DNA from: Octadecabacter temperatus
GTDB lineage: Bacteria > Pseudomonadota > Alphaproteobacteria > Rhodobacterales > Rhodobacteraceae
Assembly (NCBI RefSeq): GCF_001187845.1
Contig: NZ_CP012160.1
Span: forward strand, 3,098,501 to 3,162,500
Length of the DNA stretch: 64,000 nucleotides
Direction of reading: 5' to 3'
A program made the translations under genes and the position numbers. This document shows, piece by piece, positions 35,933 to 44,993 of this stretch. The notes beneath the pieces were generated by a model. It saw only the letters and a list, made by a program, of their open reading frames with translations. It did not search any database and was not told where the DNA came from. The first letter of the stretch is position 1. The number at the start of each line of letters is the position of its first letter.

Positions 35933-37073
35933 AGCATGGCGCGATGGTGGCTTTGGCCTTTATGTGCACTGGCCCTTTTGCCAAGCTAAGTGCCCATATT
36001 GCGATTTTAATTCGCATGTAGTCGCGTCGATTGACCAATCCCGATGGGCGGCCGCTTTTGAGAGTGAGATCGACCGCCTCGCCGCAATGACGCCAGACCG
36101 CGTTCTAAACTCGGTGTTTTTTGGCGGCGGAACCCCGAGCCTAATGGACGTCGAAACCATCGATCGAATTTTGAACAGGGTTCGCAACTCTTGGCGCTTA
36201 GCGAATGATATTGAGGTTACGCTTGAAGCAAACCCAACTTCCATCGAGGCGGGCCGATTTGCTGGCTATCAAAAGGCTGGCGTTAACCGCGTTTCAGTTG
36301 GCGTGCAGGCTCTGAATGATCGGGATTTAAAGTCGCTTGGCCGACTTCATTCCGCGACTGAGGCTTTGGAGGCGGTTGATATCGCCCGCTCAACCTTTGA
36401 GCGCGTTAGCTTCGATCTTATCTATGCCCGCCAAAACCAAACAGCAGAACAATGGCAGGCCGAGCTTGATCGTGCACTCTCCTTCGATCCCGACCATCTA
36501 TCGCTCTACCAGTTAACAATTGAAGACGGCACTGCGTTCGGTGATCGCTTAAAACGAGGTTTGTTAAAGGGCTTACCAAATGAAGACGTCGGCGCTGACA
36601 TGTGGGATATCACTCAAACGACCTGCGAAAATGCCGGATTACCCGCCTACGAAGTGTCTAACCATGCCAAAAGGGATCAAGAGAGTAGGCACAACTTGAT
36701 CTACTGGCGGTCTGGCGATTGGGCGGGGATTGGGCCCGGTGCGCACGGAAGATTGACCTTGGACGGTGTACGCTATGAAACGGTTTGTGCAAAAAGTCCC
36801 GGTATCTGGATCGAACACGTTGAAACCGGCACGATTAGCAGGAATTTTACCTCGTCGCTCAATAACTCGGACGTAATTGAAGAGCGTGTTCTTATGGGTC
36901 TCAGAATGGCGGAAGGAATTGAACTTCCATCAAGTTGGATTTCCGAAAATAGTTTAAAAATCAATTACTTAGTAGAAATCGGGCACCTGGAGATCGAAGG
37001 CGCCCACCTCACGGTTACGCAAAGCGGGCGACCGGTTTTGAATGCTCTAATTGCCCACCTATTGGGGTCCTAG
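35916..37073 (+). CDS. hemW: Heme chaperone HemW (radical SAM)
   Basis: HemW-family radical SAM proteins, close relatives of coproporphyrinogen oxidase HemN, bind and deliver heme. The 385-residue protein has the CxxxCxxC cluster site in PFCQAKCPYCDFNSH (about 21-33), the VFFGGGTPSLM SAM-binding motif, VSVGVQALND and a HemN C-terminal domain. Without the extra N-terminal HemN residues it fits HemW rather than HemN. Its stop overlaps the convergent parB stop by four bases. Confidence 0.94.
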   Translation: MVVLPEAWRDGGFGLYVHWPFCQAKCPYCDFNSHVVASIDQSRWAAAFESEIDRLAAMTPDRVLNSVFFGGGTPSLMDVETIDRILNRVRNSWRLANDIEVTLEANPTSIEAGRFAGYQKAGVNRVSVGVQALNDRDLKSLGRLHSATEALEAVDIARSTFERVSFDLIYARQNQTAEQWQAELDRALSFDPDHLSLYQLTIEDGTAFGDRLKRGLLKGLPNEDVGADMWDITQTTCENAGLPAYEVSNHAKRDQESRHNLIYWRSGDWAGIGPGAHGRLTLDGVRYETVCAKSPGIWIEHVETGTISRNFTSSLNNSDVIEERVLMGLRMAEGIELPSSWISENSLKINYLVEIGHLEIEGAHLTVTQSGRPVLNALIAHLLGS

Positions 37074-37960
37074 CCCCCGGAAAGCAGCTTCAGCAAATCG
37101 TCCAACTGTTCGAGATCACGATAACTCAGGGTCACCTGACCGGTTTCTTTGCCTTCAGTGTGGTTAATGCTGACCTTCATCCCGAGTTGAGCAGCTAGAT
37201 CCTTCTCAATCTGGACTGTGTCCGCATCTTTCGAGACTGTTTTTGCGCGAATCGCCCTTTTCGGCGTCGCTTTTGATGCTTTCGAGAGTTTCTCTGCATC
37301 TCGAACCGAGAGTCTATTCTTAACGATTTGAACCGCAAGACTGTCCGCATCTGGATGGCCGACAAGTGTCCGTGCGTGGCCGGCGGAAAGCATTCCGTCC
37401 TGAAGGAGCGTTTGAACTGTGTCGGGAAGTGTCAAAAGGCGAACTGAGTTTGCGATATGGCTTCTACTTTTACTGAGCGCTTTTCCCATTTCTTCTTGGG
37501 TACGCCCAAACTTCTCCATGAGCTGCTTATATCCAGCTGCTTCATCAATTGCGTTCAGATCTGAACGTTGGATATTCTCGATGATAGCAACTTCGAGCAC
37601 TTCAACATCGGTGAAGTCCCTTATGATTACAGGAACTTCGTGCAGTTTAGCACGCTGTGCCGCCCGCCAACGACGTTCACCGGCGACAATTTCATATTCG
37701 CCATTCTTGCTCGCTTTTCTCCGAACGATTAGCGGCTGAATTATCCCCTTTTCTGCAATCGATGCTGTGAGATCACTCATCGCTTGGTCGTCAAACGTAC
37801 GCCGGGGTTGGTCAGGGTTTGGATAAATTTGATCAACAGGCAATGTACGTTCGGTATGGGACGGCACTTCTTTCACGCCTGCTGTCGGCCCGTTTACGTC
37901 GGACATCAACGCGGACAAGCCGCGCCCAAGTCCGCGGTTCGGTGTTTTGGGTGTGCTCAT
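37070..37960 (-). CDS. parB: Chromosome partitioning protein ParB
   Basis: ParB binds parS and spreads as a CTP-dependent clamp to segregate the origin. The 296-residue protein has the typical start GRGLSALMSD, the CTP-binding region GERRWRAAQRAKL (about 110), the IENIQRSDLNAIDEAAGYKQLM block, a helix-turn-helix (LSKSRSHIANSVRLL) and a C-terminal dimerisation domain. Two perfect parS sites lie at 39335-39350 and 41243-41258. Cotranscribed with parA by a four-base overlap. Confidence 0.97.
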   Translation of the reverse strand: MSTPKTPNRGLGRGLSALMSDVNGPTAGVKEVPSHTERTLPVDQIYPNPDQPRRTFDDQAMSDLTASIAEKGIIQPLIVRRKASKNGEYEIVAGERRWRAAQRAKLHEVPVIIRDFTDVEVLEVAIIENIQRSDLNAIDEAAGYKQLMEKFGRTQEEMGKALSKSRSHIANSVRLLTLPDTVQTLLQDGMLSAGHARTLVGHPDADSLAVQIVKNRLSVRDAEKLSKASKATPKRAIRAKTVSKDADTVQIEKDLAAQLGMKVSINHTEGKETGQVTLSYRDLEQLDDLLKLLSGG

Positions 37961-38775
37961 GATGCTCTCCGAGTTTTAGGGTTACTTTCTCGTGATATGA
38001 TTTCTTCGGCTAGTGCGAGATAGGCATGTGACCCCTTAGACGTTGGATCGTAATCGATAATTGGAAGCGCAAAAGATGGCGCCTCGCTCAACCTAACGTT
38101 CCGTGGAATTACAGTCCTAAATACCAGTTCGCCAAGATTATCCCGTGCATCGGCCTCTACCTGTTGGCAAAGATTATTGCGTTTGTCGTACATTGTGAGG
38201 GCGATCCCTTCAATACGTAGCGCTGAATTTGCCGTTTGCCGGATATCTCGAATGGTCAACATAAGTTGCGAAAGCCCCTCCAAAGCAAAGAACTCGCTTT
38301 GCAAAGGGACCACGACTGAATCAGAGGCAATCATCGCGTTTACCGTCAATATATTGAGAGAAGGAGGGCAATCTATCAATATATAGTCTAGATTCAGCGC
38401 ATCAATATCGGGCTGATGAAGAGCATCGTGCAGCATGTAGCTTCGTTTTTCATTCGCCATCAGATTGATATCGGCCGAGCTCAAGTCAGTCGTCGCCGGG
38501 ATGATTGACAGGTTCTCAACGGTAGTAGGCATCGCTGCTTCTGTTGGAAGCGCATCTCCTGTCAAAAGCTCATATGTAGTTTCAATGCGATCCGCGAGTT
38601 CAATTCCAAGACCGGTCGAGGCATTTCCTTGTGGATCAAGATCGATCAATAGAACGCGGCGCCCAGAACGGGCAAGGGCGGCACCTAGGTTAATGGTCGT
38701 TGTGGTTTTTCCAACACCGCCCTTTTGGTTCGCGATCGAAATAATCTTGGGGTTCGTAGTGCGACTAAGATTCAC
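37957..38775 (-). CDS. parA: Chromosome partitioning ATPase ParA
   Basis: A Walker-type ATPase that moves ParB-parS complexes. The 272-residue protein has the deviant Walker A KGGVGKTTTTINLGAAL at about 19-35, LIDLDPQGNAS and DYILIDCPPSLN. The start is GTG with the stop of rsmG overlapping by 11 bases; the leader peptide [13 protein letters not shown] is short, as in other roseobacters. Part of the rho-oriC-adjacent cluster. Confidence 0.96.
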   Translation of the reverse strand: MNLSRTTNPKIISIANQKGGVGKTTTTINLGAALARSGRRVLLIDLDPQGNASTGLGIELADRIETTYELLTGDALPTEAAMPTTVENLSIIPATTDLSSADINLMANEKRSYMLHDALHQPDIDALNLDYILIDCPPSLNILTVNAMIASDSVVVPLQSEFFALEGLSQLMLTIRDIRQTANSALRIEGIALTMYDKRNNLCQQVEADARDNLGELVFRTVIPRNVRLSEAPSFALPIIDYDPTSKGSHAYLALAEEIISRESNPKTRRAS

Positions 38776-39385
38776 GGCGGTATATCCTTGAGACTTCGAG
38801 AATTCGTGATTCTGGACTGGTTAGGCTTGCATGGGTCATTACATCAAACTGCCAACCTTGGCTCGCTTGGTCCAGATCTTGCTGAAAACGCGCACCCTTA
38901 GGCAAGATCGCTTGCCCTTCTGGTTTCAGGTACTTCACAGCATACGTTAATAGTTCAGGCAATGCCGCGAGCGCACGGGCACTCATTACGTCAAAATTGC
39001 TTAGATCAGTCTTTTCGATTCGCTTATTGACCACCACCAAGTTCAAATCAAGCTCGCGCTTCGCTGTGTTTAAGAACAAGCACTTACGCTGATCGCTTTC
39101 TACAAGCGTGATCGGCCGTCTTTCCTGATCAAGAACAGCAACGACTAGTGCGGGGAGACCCCCGCCGCTTCCCAGATCAACCCAATTCTTCCAGTCTGAA
39201 CGTGCGATTTGATAGATCTGTGCACTATCAACTATATGTCGTTCCCAAATTTCGGGAATGCTACTTGGAGAAATAAGATTGATGGACTTTGTCCACTTGG
39301 TTATCAAAGCGCTCAATTGCTCAAGCCTTTGGAATGTTTCACGTGAAACACTCTTTCCGCCAACTAGGATATTCTCACTACTCAT
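38765..39385 (-). CDS. rsmG: 16S rRNA (guanine-N7) methyltransferase RsmG
   Basis: Methylates N7 of G527 in 16S rRNA (gidB). The 206-residue protein shows the RsmG N-terminal block ([14 protein letters not shown]), SAM-binding [17 protein letters not shown] (about 72) and the [17 protein letters not shown] region. A perfect parS (39335-39350) lies in the N-terminal coding part and encodes part of SVSRETFQR. The start overlaps mnmG's stop by four bases. Confidence 0.96.
   Translation of the reverse strand: MSSENILVGGKSVSRETFQRLEQLSALITKWTKSINLISPSSIPEIWERHIVDSAQIYQIARSDWKNWVDLGSGGGLPALVVAVLDQERRPITLVESDQRKCLFLNTAKRELDLNLVVVNKRIEKTDLSNFDVMSARALAALPELLTYAVKYLKPEGQAILPKGARFQQDLDQASQGWQFDVMTHASLTSPESRILEVSRIYRRES
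39335..39350. other. parS site inside rsmG
   Basis: TGTTTCACGTGAAACA, a perfect 16-bp palindrome identical to the bacterial parS consensus bound by ParB. It encodes part of the VSRET stretch of RsmG. One of two sites, 1.9 kb from the other and 4.6 kb from the proposed origin. Confidence 0.93.
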
Positions 39386-41259
39386 GATGCTACCGTCTTT
39401 AGTTGGCGTTTCTTGATTTCGGCGGCAACTAGCATCAGTGCGGCAGGGGTAATGCCATCAATTCTCGACGCTTGGGCCAGGTTATCAGGTAACGCCGCGA
39501 CTAATTTCGCCTTCAACTCATTAGAAAGCCCGGGGATAGCAGAGTAATCTAGATCATTTGGAATCAGTTTTTCACGGTCTCGATTCAATGCCTCAATGTC
39601 TCGTACTTGCCGTTCAACATAGTGCGAGTAGAGAGCATCTCTTTCAAGTTGGGTTGCTATTTCCGGTTCTATTTCAGTAAGTTGGCCTTCAATTGAGACC
39701 AAACCTCCAACAGTTGTTCCGGCAATACTTAAAGCATCCAACAAGGTACGCTTCGGTCCATCAACTCCTACCTTAACTCCCGCCTCGTTCAAGGATCGAG
39801 ACGACGAGGAAATCGAGCCCAGAAGATTACGACCTGCCTCAAGTGCTTCATTCTTCTCGCTAAAGCTGGCCCACCGTTCTTCTTCAACAAAACCACCAGT
39901 ATGACCGAACTCGGTTAACCGTTGGTCCGCATTGTCTGCTCGAAGTGAAAGTCGAAACTCAGCGCGTGAGGTAAACATTCGATATGGCTCTGTTACACCA
40001 CGAACTGTCAGGTCGTCCACCATCACGCCGATGTAAGAAGTGGATCGGTCAAACAAAACCGGCGCCGTATCCATCGCTTTGGCCGCCGCATTCAAACCGG
40101 CAACCAAACCCTGTCCAGCCGCCTCTTCATAACCGGTTGTTCCATTTATCTGCCCCGCTAAGAAAAGGCCCGGTAGGGTTTTCAGCTCTAACTGGGAACT
40201 AAGGCTTCGCGGGTCGATATAGTCATACTCAATTGCATAACCTGGTTGCAAAATCTTAGCGTTTTCGAGCCCAACGATTGAGTGAACATAGTCTTCTTGA
40301 ACGTCCATAGGCAAGGACGTCGAAATACCGTTAGGATAAATTGTGTGTCCAGTCAGGCTTTCCGGCTCAAGGAAAATCTGATGCGCGTCTTTGTCCGCAA
40401 ATCTGACAACCTTATCTTCAATTGAGGGGCAGTACCGTGGACCTACTCCATCGATGTGACCGCCGTACATGGCCGAGCGAGAGAGGTTTTTCTCAATAAT
40501 GTCATGGGTTTGTAAATTAGTGTGCGTAATGCCACAGGCAATTTGTTTTGCGAATGGAGCACTGTGCATGAACGAAAAAAGCTCGGGCTTTTCATCGGCA
40601 TCCTGAGTTTCGAGTCCCTCCCAAGCAATGGTCCGACCATCCAATCTTGGTGGAGTCCCAGTTTTAAGGCGACCCATTGGTAAATCGTAAGTTGCCAGTC
40701 GTTCAGCGAGAGCGATCGACGGAGCGTCTCCCATTCGACCTCCAGAATGAGAAACGTCGCCTATATGTATGACCCCGCGCAAAAATGTACCGGAGGTTAA
40801 AACGACGGCCTTTGCGAAAACGTTAGAACCGTCTGCTAGCTTAACCCCATTTACTTTTCCGGCTTCTAAAGAGAGATCAACGACCTCACCTTCTAGAACA
40901 TCAAGATTCGACCGTTTCTCGGTAAGTTCCTGAACCCCGTTCCGATACAACACGCGGTCAGCTTGCGTACGTGGTCCTTGAACTGCTGGGCCTTTTTTAC
41001 GGTTCAGTAGTCGATATTGGATACCTGCATAATCGGCGGCTTTTCCCATAATGCCGTCTAGAGCATCGATTTCCCGAACCAAATGACCCTTTCCTAGCCC
41101 ACCAATAGCCGGGTTGCAGGACATTACGCCCAGATCAGCCTTCCTTAACGTAACAAGTAACGTTTTAGCTCCAAAACGTGTCGACGCGTGGGCTGCCTCG
41201 CAACCTGCATGCCCTCCACCGACAATGACAACATCATACGTATGTTTCACGTGAAACAA
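39382..41259 (-). CDS. mnmG: tRNA uridine-5-carboxymethylaminomethyl modification enzyme MnmG
   Basis: With MnmE, makes the cmnm5 modification at tRNA wobble U34 using FAD. The 625-residue protein has the FAD motif [16 protein letters not shown] at about 11-26, [20 protein letters not shown] and the C-terminal helical domain. The start is TTG (41259) reading [10 protein letters not shown] after mnmE's stop, or GTG three codons later with AAGGA at better spacing; both lie on a perfect parS. It follows mnmE by three bases. Confidence 0.96.
   Translation of the reverse strand: MFHVKHTYDVVIVGGGHAGCEAAHASTRFGAKTLLVTLRKADLGVMSCNPAIGGLGKGHLVREIDALDGIMGKAADYAGIQYRLLNRKKGPAVQGPRTQADRVLYRNGVQELTEKRSNLDVLEGEVVDLSLEAGKVNGVKLADGSNVFAKAVVLTSGTFLRGVIHIGDVSHSGGRMGDAPSIALAERLATYDLPMGRLKTGTPPRLDGRTIAWEGLETQDADEKPELFSFMHSAPFAKQIACGITHTNLQTHDIIEKNLSRSAMYGGHIDGVGPRYCPSIEDKVVRFADKDAHQIFLEPESLTGHTIYPNGISTSLPMDVQEDYVHSIVGLENAKILQPGYAIEYDYIDPRSLSSQLELKTLPGLFLAGQINGTTGYEEAAGQGLVAGLNAAAKAMDTAPVLFDRSTSYIGVMVDDLTVRGVTEPYRMFTSRAEFRLSLRADNADQRLTEFGHTGGFVEEERWASFSEKNEALEAGRNLLGSISSSSRSLNEAGVKVGVDGPKRTLLDALSIAGTTVGGLVSIEGQLTEIEPEIATQLERDALYSHYVERQVRDIEALNRDREKLIPNDLDYSAIPGLSNELKAKLVAALPDNLAQASRIDGITPAALMLVAAEIKKRQLKTVAS
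41243..41258. other. parS site on the mnmG start codon
   Basis: A second perfect TGTTTCACGTGAAACA palindrome. It overlaps the mnmG start region, so it encodes residues 2-6 (FHVKH). ParB bound here would sit on the mnmE-mnmG junction. It is about 2.9 kb from the proposed origin. Confidence 0.94.
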
Positions 41260-41262
41260 TCC

Positions 41263-42549
41263 TTACTTGCCGATGCAAAAACTTGAGAAGATCTCACCTA
41301 ACACGTTCTCTACATCAACGCGACCGATCAGGCTATCCAAAGCACGAATAGAAGTACGTAAGTCCTCGGCCAACAAATCGACGGGAAAATGGCCATCTTC
41401 AAGGCCCGTCATTACAGCCTGCAACGCAGAAGCAGCCGTTTCTAATGCAATTTGATGCCGCGTACGCGTCGCTACACCTGCACCAGCCACTTGATCCTGC
41501 AGATAGGCGGACACTTGATTCAAAAGCCGATCAACACCCAAACCTGTCACACCTGAAATTGCGTTCTCAAACTCAGACTCTGACAAGTCTGCTTTTGATT
41601 TCAAATAGATATCCAATCCCTCGTCACTCGCGGGGGCCTGATTGAGCTCTCCAACAAGCAAATGCACTCGAACGTCGGCAGCTTGGGCGCGTGCAATACC
41701 GCGTTCGATACCGATACCTTCTAGAACGTCATCGGAATCCCTTAGTCCAGCGGTATCAAGAACAGTAACCGGCAACCCATCAAGATCCATCCGGACTTCT
41801 ATCACGTCGCGGGTAGTCCCAGCTATATCAGACGTAATAGCTGCCTCGCGGCCAGCTAGCCTATTCAATAGCGTAGATTTTCCGGAATTTGGCGGCCCTA
41901 CCAGCGCCACTTCAAAACCATCTCTTACACGTTCACGTACACGCACGCCTGCGGCCTCATGGGAAACTTGTTCGTAAACAACACCGACGAGCTCATTCAC
42001 CTCGGGATAAACGTCAACTGGTACGTCCTCATCAACGAAATCAATGGTCGCTTCCAAAAGCGCTGCGGCCCGTACCAACTTAACGCGCCATCCATCAGCC
42101 AGTTCACCTAGCGCGCCGTTGAATACACGCACTGCTTGGCGCCTTTGGCTTTCTGTTTCGGCGTCAATTAGGTCGGCAAGGCCTTCAACCTGAGCTAGAT
42201 CAAGCATTCCATTGTCCATCGCGCGACGCGTAAACTCGCCAGCTTCGGCCAATCGAAGACCGATGCTCTTAAGCCTACCGAGAACCGCGGAAACAATTGC
42301 CGGAGAACCGTGTGTCTGGAGCTCAACAACCTGCTCGCCGGTAAAACTTCGGCCATTACCAAAGCTGATCGCAAAAGCCTGATCAATAAGGCTTCCGTCT
42401 TGCGCTATTAACTTCACAAGCTTGCGATCATGCTCACCAATTTCGGCACCCATTTCCGCACAACTTCGCAATGAGTCAGGCCCAGAAATTCGGATAATCG
42501 AAACACCTGCTTTACCAGCTGCCGATGCAAGTGCGTAAATCGTATCCAT
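41263..42549 (-). CDS. mnmE: tRNA modification GTPase MnmE
   Basis: GTPase partner of MnmG in wobble-uridine modification. The 428-residue protein has the folate-binding N-terminal domain (YALASAAGKAGVSIIRISGP), an inserted G domain with GPPNSGKSTLLN (about 217), GTTRD and DTAGLRDS, and the C-terminal CIGK ending that carries the catalytic Cys. It lies between rho (30 bases upstream) and mnmG. Confidence 0.96.
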   Translation of the reverse strand: MDTIYALASAAGKAGVSIIRISGPDSLRSCAEMGAEIGEHDRKLVKLIAQDGSLIDQAFAISFGNGRSFTGEQVVELQTHGSPAIVSAVLGRLKSIGLRLAEAGEFTRRAMDNGMLDLAQVEGLADLIDAETESQRRQAVRVFNGALGELADGWRVKLVRAAALLEATIDFVDEDVPVDVYPEVNELVGVVYEQVSHEAAGVRVRERVRDGFEVALVGPPNSGKSTLLNRLAGREAAITSDIAGTTRDVIEVRMDLDGLPVTVLDTAGLRDSDDVLEGIGIERGIARAQAADVRVHLLVGELNQAPASDEGLDIYLKSKADLSESEFENAISGVTGLGVDRLLNQVSAYLQDQVAGAGVATRTRHQIALETAASALQAVMTGLEDGHFPVDLLAEDLRTSIRALDSLIGRVDVENVLGEIFSSFCIGK

Positions 42550-42579
42550 ATTCGTTAACCCATTGTATTAAAACAATAG

Positions 42580-43917
42580 TTACGTGTTCATAGAGTCGAA
42601 GAAGTCCGAGTTCGTCTTGGTCTGTTTTAACTTCGAAATCAGGAATTCAATCGCGTCAGTTGTCCCCATCGGGTTCAAAATACGACGCAACACGTAGGTT
42701 TTCTGCAGGTCAACTTTATCAACCAACAGGTCTTCCTTACGTGTGCCTGATTTCAGAATATCCATTGCAGGGAATACGCGCTTATCAGCAATCTTACGAT
42801 CAAGAACGATCTCAGAGTTACCCGTACCTTTGAATTCTTCAAAGATAACTTCGTCCATGCGGCTACCTGTATCGATCAACGCTGTCGCGATAATCGTCAA
42901 AGAACCACCTTCTTCGATGTTTCGTGCAGCACCAAAGAAGCGCTTAGGGCGTTGCAAGGCGTTGGCGTCCACACCCCCAGTCAGAACCTTACCAGAAGAC
43001 GGCACAGTCGTGTTAAACGCACGGCCCAGGCGCGTGATTGAATCGAGCAGAATCACAACGTCGCGCTTATGTTCAACGAGGCGTTTGGCTTTCTCAATAA
43101 CCATTTCGGACACAGCAACGTGGCGCGACGCAGGCTCATCAAATGTTGAGGAAACAACTTCGCCCTTAACTGAGCGCTGCATGTCGGTAACTTCCTCAGG
43201 ACGTTCATCGATCAAAAGAACGATCAAATAGCACTCAGGGTGGTTCGCAGCGATTGAGTGCGCGATATTCTGAAGCAGCACAGTTTTACCTGTACGAGGT
43301 GGCGCAACGATCAAGGAACGTTGACCTTTACCAATTGGCGCGACCAAATCGATAATCCGCGCGGACCGGTCTTTGGTCGTGGGATCATCTGTTTCCATCT
43401 GAAGACGTTCTTCTGGGTAAAGTGGCGTCAAGTTTTCGAAAGCGACTTTGTGGCGCGCGCGTTCTGGTTCTTCAAAGTTGATTTTTTCAACTTTAGTCAG
43501 CGCAAAATAACGTTCGGTTTCCAAAGGCGCTTTGATGACGCCCTCAACAGTATCACCTGTACGAAGCGCATGGAGGCGGATCATTTCCGGCGAAACGTAA
43601 ATGTCATCTGGACCTGGCAGGTAGTTCGCACCAGGAGAGCGTAGAAATCCGAAACCATCCTGAACGACTTCTAAAACGCCGTCACCACCAATTACCCAAT
43701 CATCCTCAGCACGTTCCTTAAGGATCGAAAACATCATGTCGCCCTTGCGCATCGTCGACGCGTTCTCAATCTCAAGCTCTTCAGCAAGAGAGAGAAGGTT
43801 TTTTGGACTTTGCGCCTTAAGGTCAGCAAGGTTCAAACGGTCTGTCGGCATGTTTTCGTCAAGCACTACGTCATCGGACATCGATAGGTCTCCGGCTGTT
43901 TTCACAGCATTGGTCAT
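42580..43917 (-). CDS. rho: Transcription termination factor Rho
   Basis: Hexameric RNA-DNA helicase that ends transcription. The 445-residue protein has the RNA-binding cold-shock domain (about 70-150, [13 protein letters not shown]), Walker [14 protein letters not shown] (about 206), the [10 protein letters not shown] block and the Q/R loops near [19 protein letters not shown] 25-residue N-terminal extension precedes the usual [17 protein letters not shown] start. The leader carries a terminator-like hairpin. It is the gene adjoining the proposed origin. Confidence 0.97.
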   Translation of the reverse strand: MTNAVKTAGDLSMSDDVVLDENMPTDRLNLADLKAQSPKNLLSLAEELEIENASTMRKGDMMFSILKERAEDDWVIGGDGVLEVVQDGFGFLRSPGANYLPGPDDIYVSPEMIRLHALRTGDTVEGVIKAPLETERYFALTKVEKINFEEPERARHKVAFENLTPLYPEERLQMETDDPTTKDRSARIIDLVAPIGKGQRSLIVAPPRTGKTVLLQNIAHSIAANHPECYLIVLLIDERPEEVTDMQRSVKGEVVSSTFDEPASRHVAVSEMVIEKAKRLVEHKRDVVILLDSITRLGRAFNTTVPSSGKVLTGGVDANALQRPKRFFGAARNIEEGGSLTIIATALIDTGSRMDEVIFEEFKGTGNSEIVLDRKIADKRVFPAMDILKSGTRKEDLLVDKVDLQKTYVLRRILNPMGTTDAIEFLISKLKQTKTNSDFFDSMNT

Positions 43918-43926
43918 CTAATCAGG

Positions 43927-43948
43927 AAAAAGCCTTTCGGACGAAAGG
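43927..43948 (-). promoter_or_regulatory. Terminator-like hairpin before rho
   Basis: On the minus strand CCTTTC-GTCC-GAAAGG (43948-43933) is followed by C and five Ts (43931-43927), ending 9 bases before the rho ATG. It is a short but textbook stem-loop plus T-run. Rho is known to regulate itself by attenuation in E. coli; here the hairpin could attenuate, stop transcription coming from the origin side, or just stabilise the mRNA. Confidence 0.5.
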
Positions 43949-43954
43949 TGTCTT

Positions 43955-43983
43955 TGCCTAAGCGTTCTAAGACCATGTGTCAA
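43955..43983 (-). promoter_or_regulatory. Possible rho promoter
   Basis: On the minus strand a perfect -35 TTGACA (43983-43978) is followed after 17 bases by TAGGCA (43960-43955), a weak -10. The predicted start near 43948 coincides with the beginning of the hairpin, so the transcript would begin with that stem. Other promoters further inside the gap are possible. Confidence 0.35.
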
Positions 43984-44158
43984 TTAACTCAGGACGGTTG
44001 CAAACTAGGCAAGTAGTTCGAGTGTTTTCTTTCTATCCAATAAAAAAGAATAAAAATGTGGTTGTAGTAGTGATGATGTGGACGGATTGGAAAAGTTGGT
44101 ATCTCCACACAGTTATCCACGACTATCACGGAGCAGAAACTGTGTGAATGTAGGCGAA

Positions 44159-44193
44159 GATATTTTAAATAATTGATAAATAACGTTTAAATA
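44159..44193. other. AT-rich candidate unwinding element in oriC
   Basis: A 35-base stretch of almost only A and T (TATTTTAAATAATTGATAAA-like, then TAACGTTTAAAT) lies between the two DnaA-box groups. Such stretches melt first at bacterial origins. No gene or repeat explains it. Confidence 0.55.
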
Positions 44194-44240
44194 GGATAAC
44201 CAAGACTTGATCCCAGAAAATTAGCGATTCAGGATCGGTT

Positions 44241-44249
44241 TTATCCACA
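44241..44249 (+). promoter_or_regulatory. Perfect DnaA box in oriC
   Basis: TTATCCACA, identical to the consensus DnaA box. GATTC (GANTC) lies at 44226-44230 and 44255-44259, so the box is flanked by two potential CcrM methylation sites within 34 bases. Confidence 0.8.
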
Positions 44250-44393
44250 GCAATGATTCTTCCTTATCCTAAGTGGATAACTGGCGTTAAGAATGGGACA
44301 TCTCGTATAACTTTGACGTTCGTGGGATCCTGTTGCCCTTAGCCCTAATTCACCCCATCACGTGTACACGCAGTAACCCACTGGGATATCCAC

Positions 44394-44993
44394 ATGACTG
44401 AACCAATTATTTTGGCGTCCACTTCTGAAATTCGCAGCAAATTACTGCGAAACGCAGGGTTAGATCATACCATCACTCCCGCACGAATCGATGAAGATTC
44501 GATTAAGCGCGCTTTAGAAGCTGAAGAGGCCACGCCGCGTGACATTGCAGATACCCTTGCAGAAATGAAAGCCCGCAAAGTGGCTGAAAAGGGGATCGGG
44601 GGCTTGGTGCTAGGCTGTGATCAAGTGTTGTCGTTTAAAGGAGCAATCCTTTCAAAGCCCAAAACTCGTCAAGAAGCACACGATCAACTCGTTGCGTTGC
44701 GCGGACAGCCGCACCAATTACTGTCTGCGGCGGTCATCTACGAAGACCTTAAACCCGTTTGGCGGCATGTCGGTGTAGCACGGCTTGCGATGCGTGATTT
44801 TTCAGATGCGTATTTAGACGACTACTTAGAACGAAACTGGGACAGCATTCGCTGGTCCGTCGGTGGGTACAAAATAGAAGAAGAGGGCATTCGCTTATTC
44901 CGTATGGTACAAGGCGATACATTCACCATTCAGGGTATACCTTTACTGGAACTCTTGTCTTATCTCACTCTGCGCGGAACACTGCCAACATGA
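44394..44993 (+). CDS. maf: Maf family nucleotide pyrophosphatase
   Basis: House-cleaning nucleoside triphosphate pyrophosphatase that also affects septum formation in some bacteria. The 199-residue protein has the Maf start ILASTSEIRSKLLRNAGLDH, the GCDQVLSF motif and the SVGGYKIEEEG block. It is the first gene on the right of the origin, and its stop overlaps aroE by four bases. The ATG is part of a DnaA-like box. Confidence 0.93.
   Translation: MTEPIILASTSEIRSKLLRNAGLDHTITPARIDEDSIKRALEAEEATPRDIADTLAEMKARKVAEKGIGGLVLGCDQVLSFKGAILSKPKTRQEAHDQLVALRGQPHQLLSAAVIYEDLKPVWRHVGVARLAMRDFSDAYLDDYLERNWDSIRWSVGGYKIEEEGIRLFRMVQGDTFTIQGIPLLELLSYLTLRGTLPT

Larger units (their letters stand above)
43990..44394. 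other. Predicted chromosomal origin of replication oriC
   Basis: Within the 476-base gap between the divergent rho and maf genes: DnaA boxes TTATCCACG (44113-44121), perfect TTATCCACA (44241-44249), AGTGGATAA (44272-44280, reverse of TTATCCACT) and ATATCCACA (44386-44394). An AT-rich stretch (44159-44193, rich in TTTAAAT-like runs) is a candidate unwinding element, and two GANTC sites flank the perfect box. The neighbours (parAB, mnmG, rho, maf, aroE, coaE, dnaQ) match the Caulobacter origin region. No ORF fits here. Strong prediction, not proof. Confidence 0.85.

Noticed and set aside
44077..44085. TGTGGACGG as a further DnaA box in the origin
   Set aside because: Its reverse complement CCGTCCACA differs from TTATCCACA at three positions, so it was not counted.
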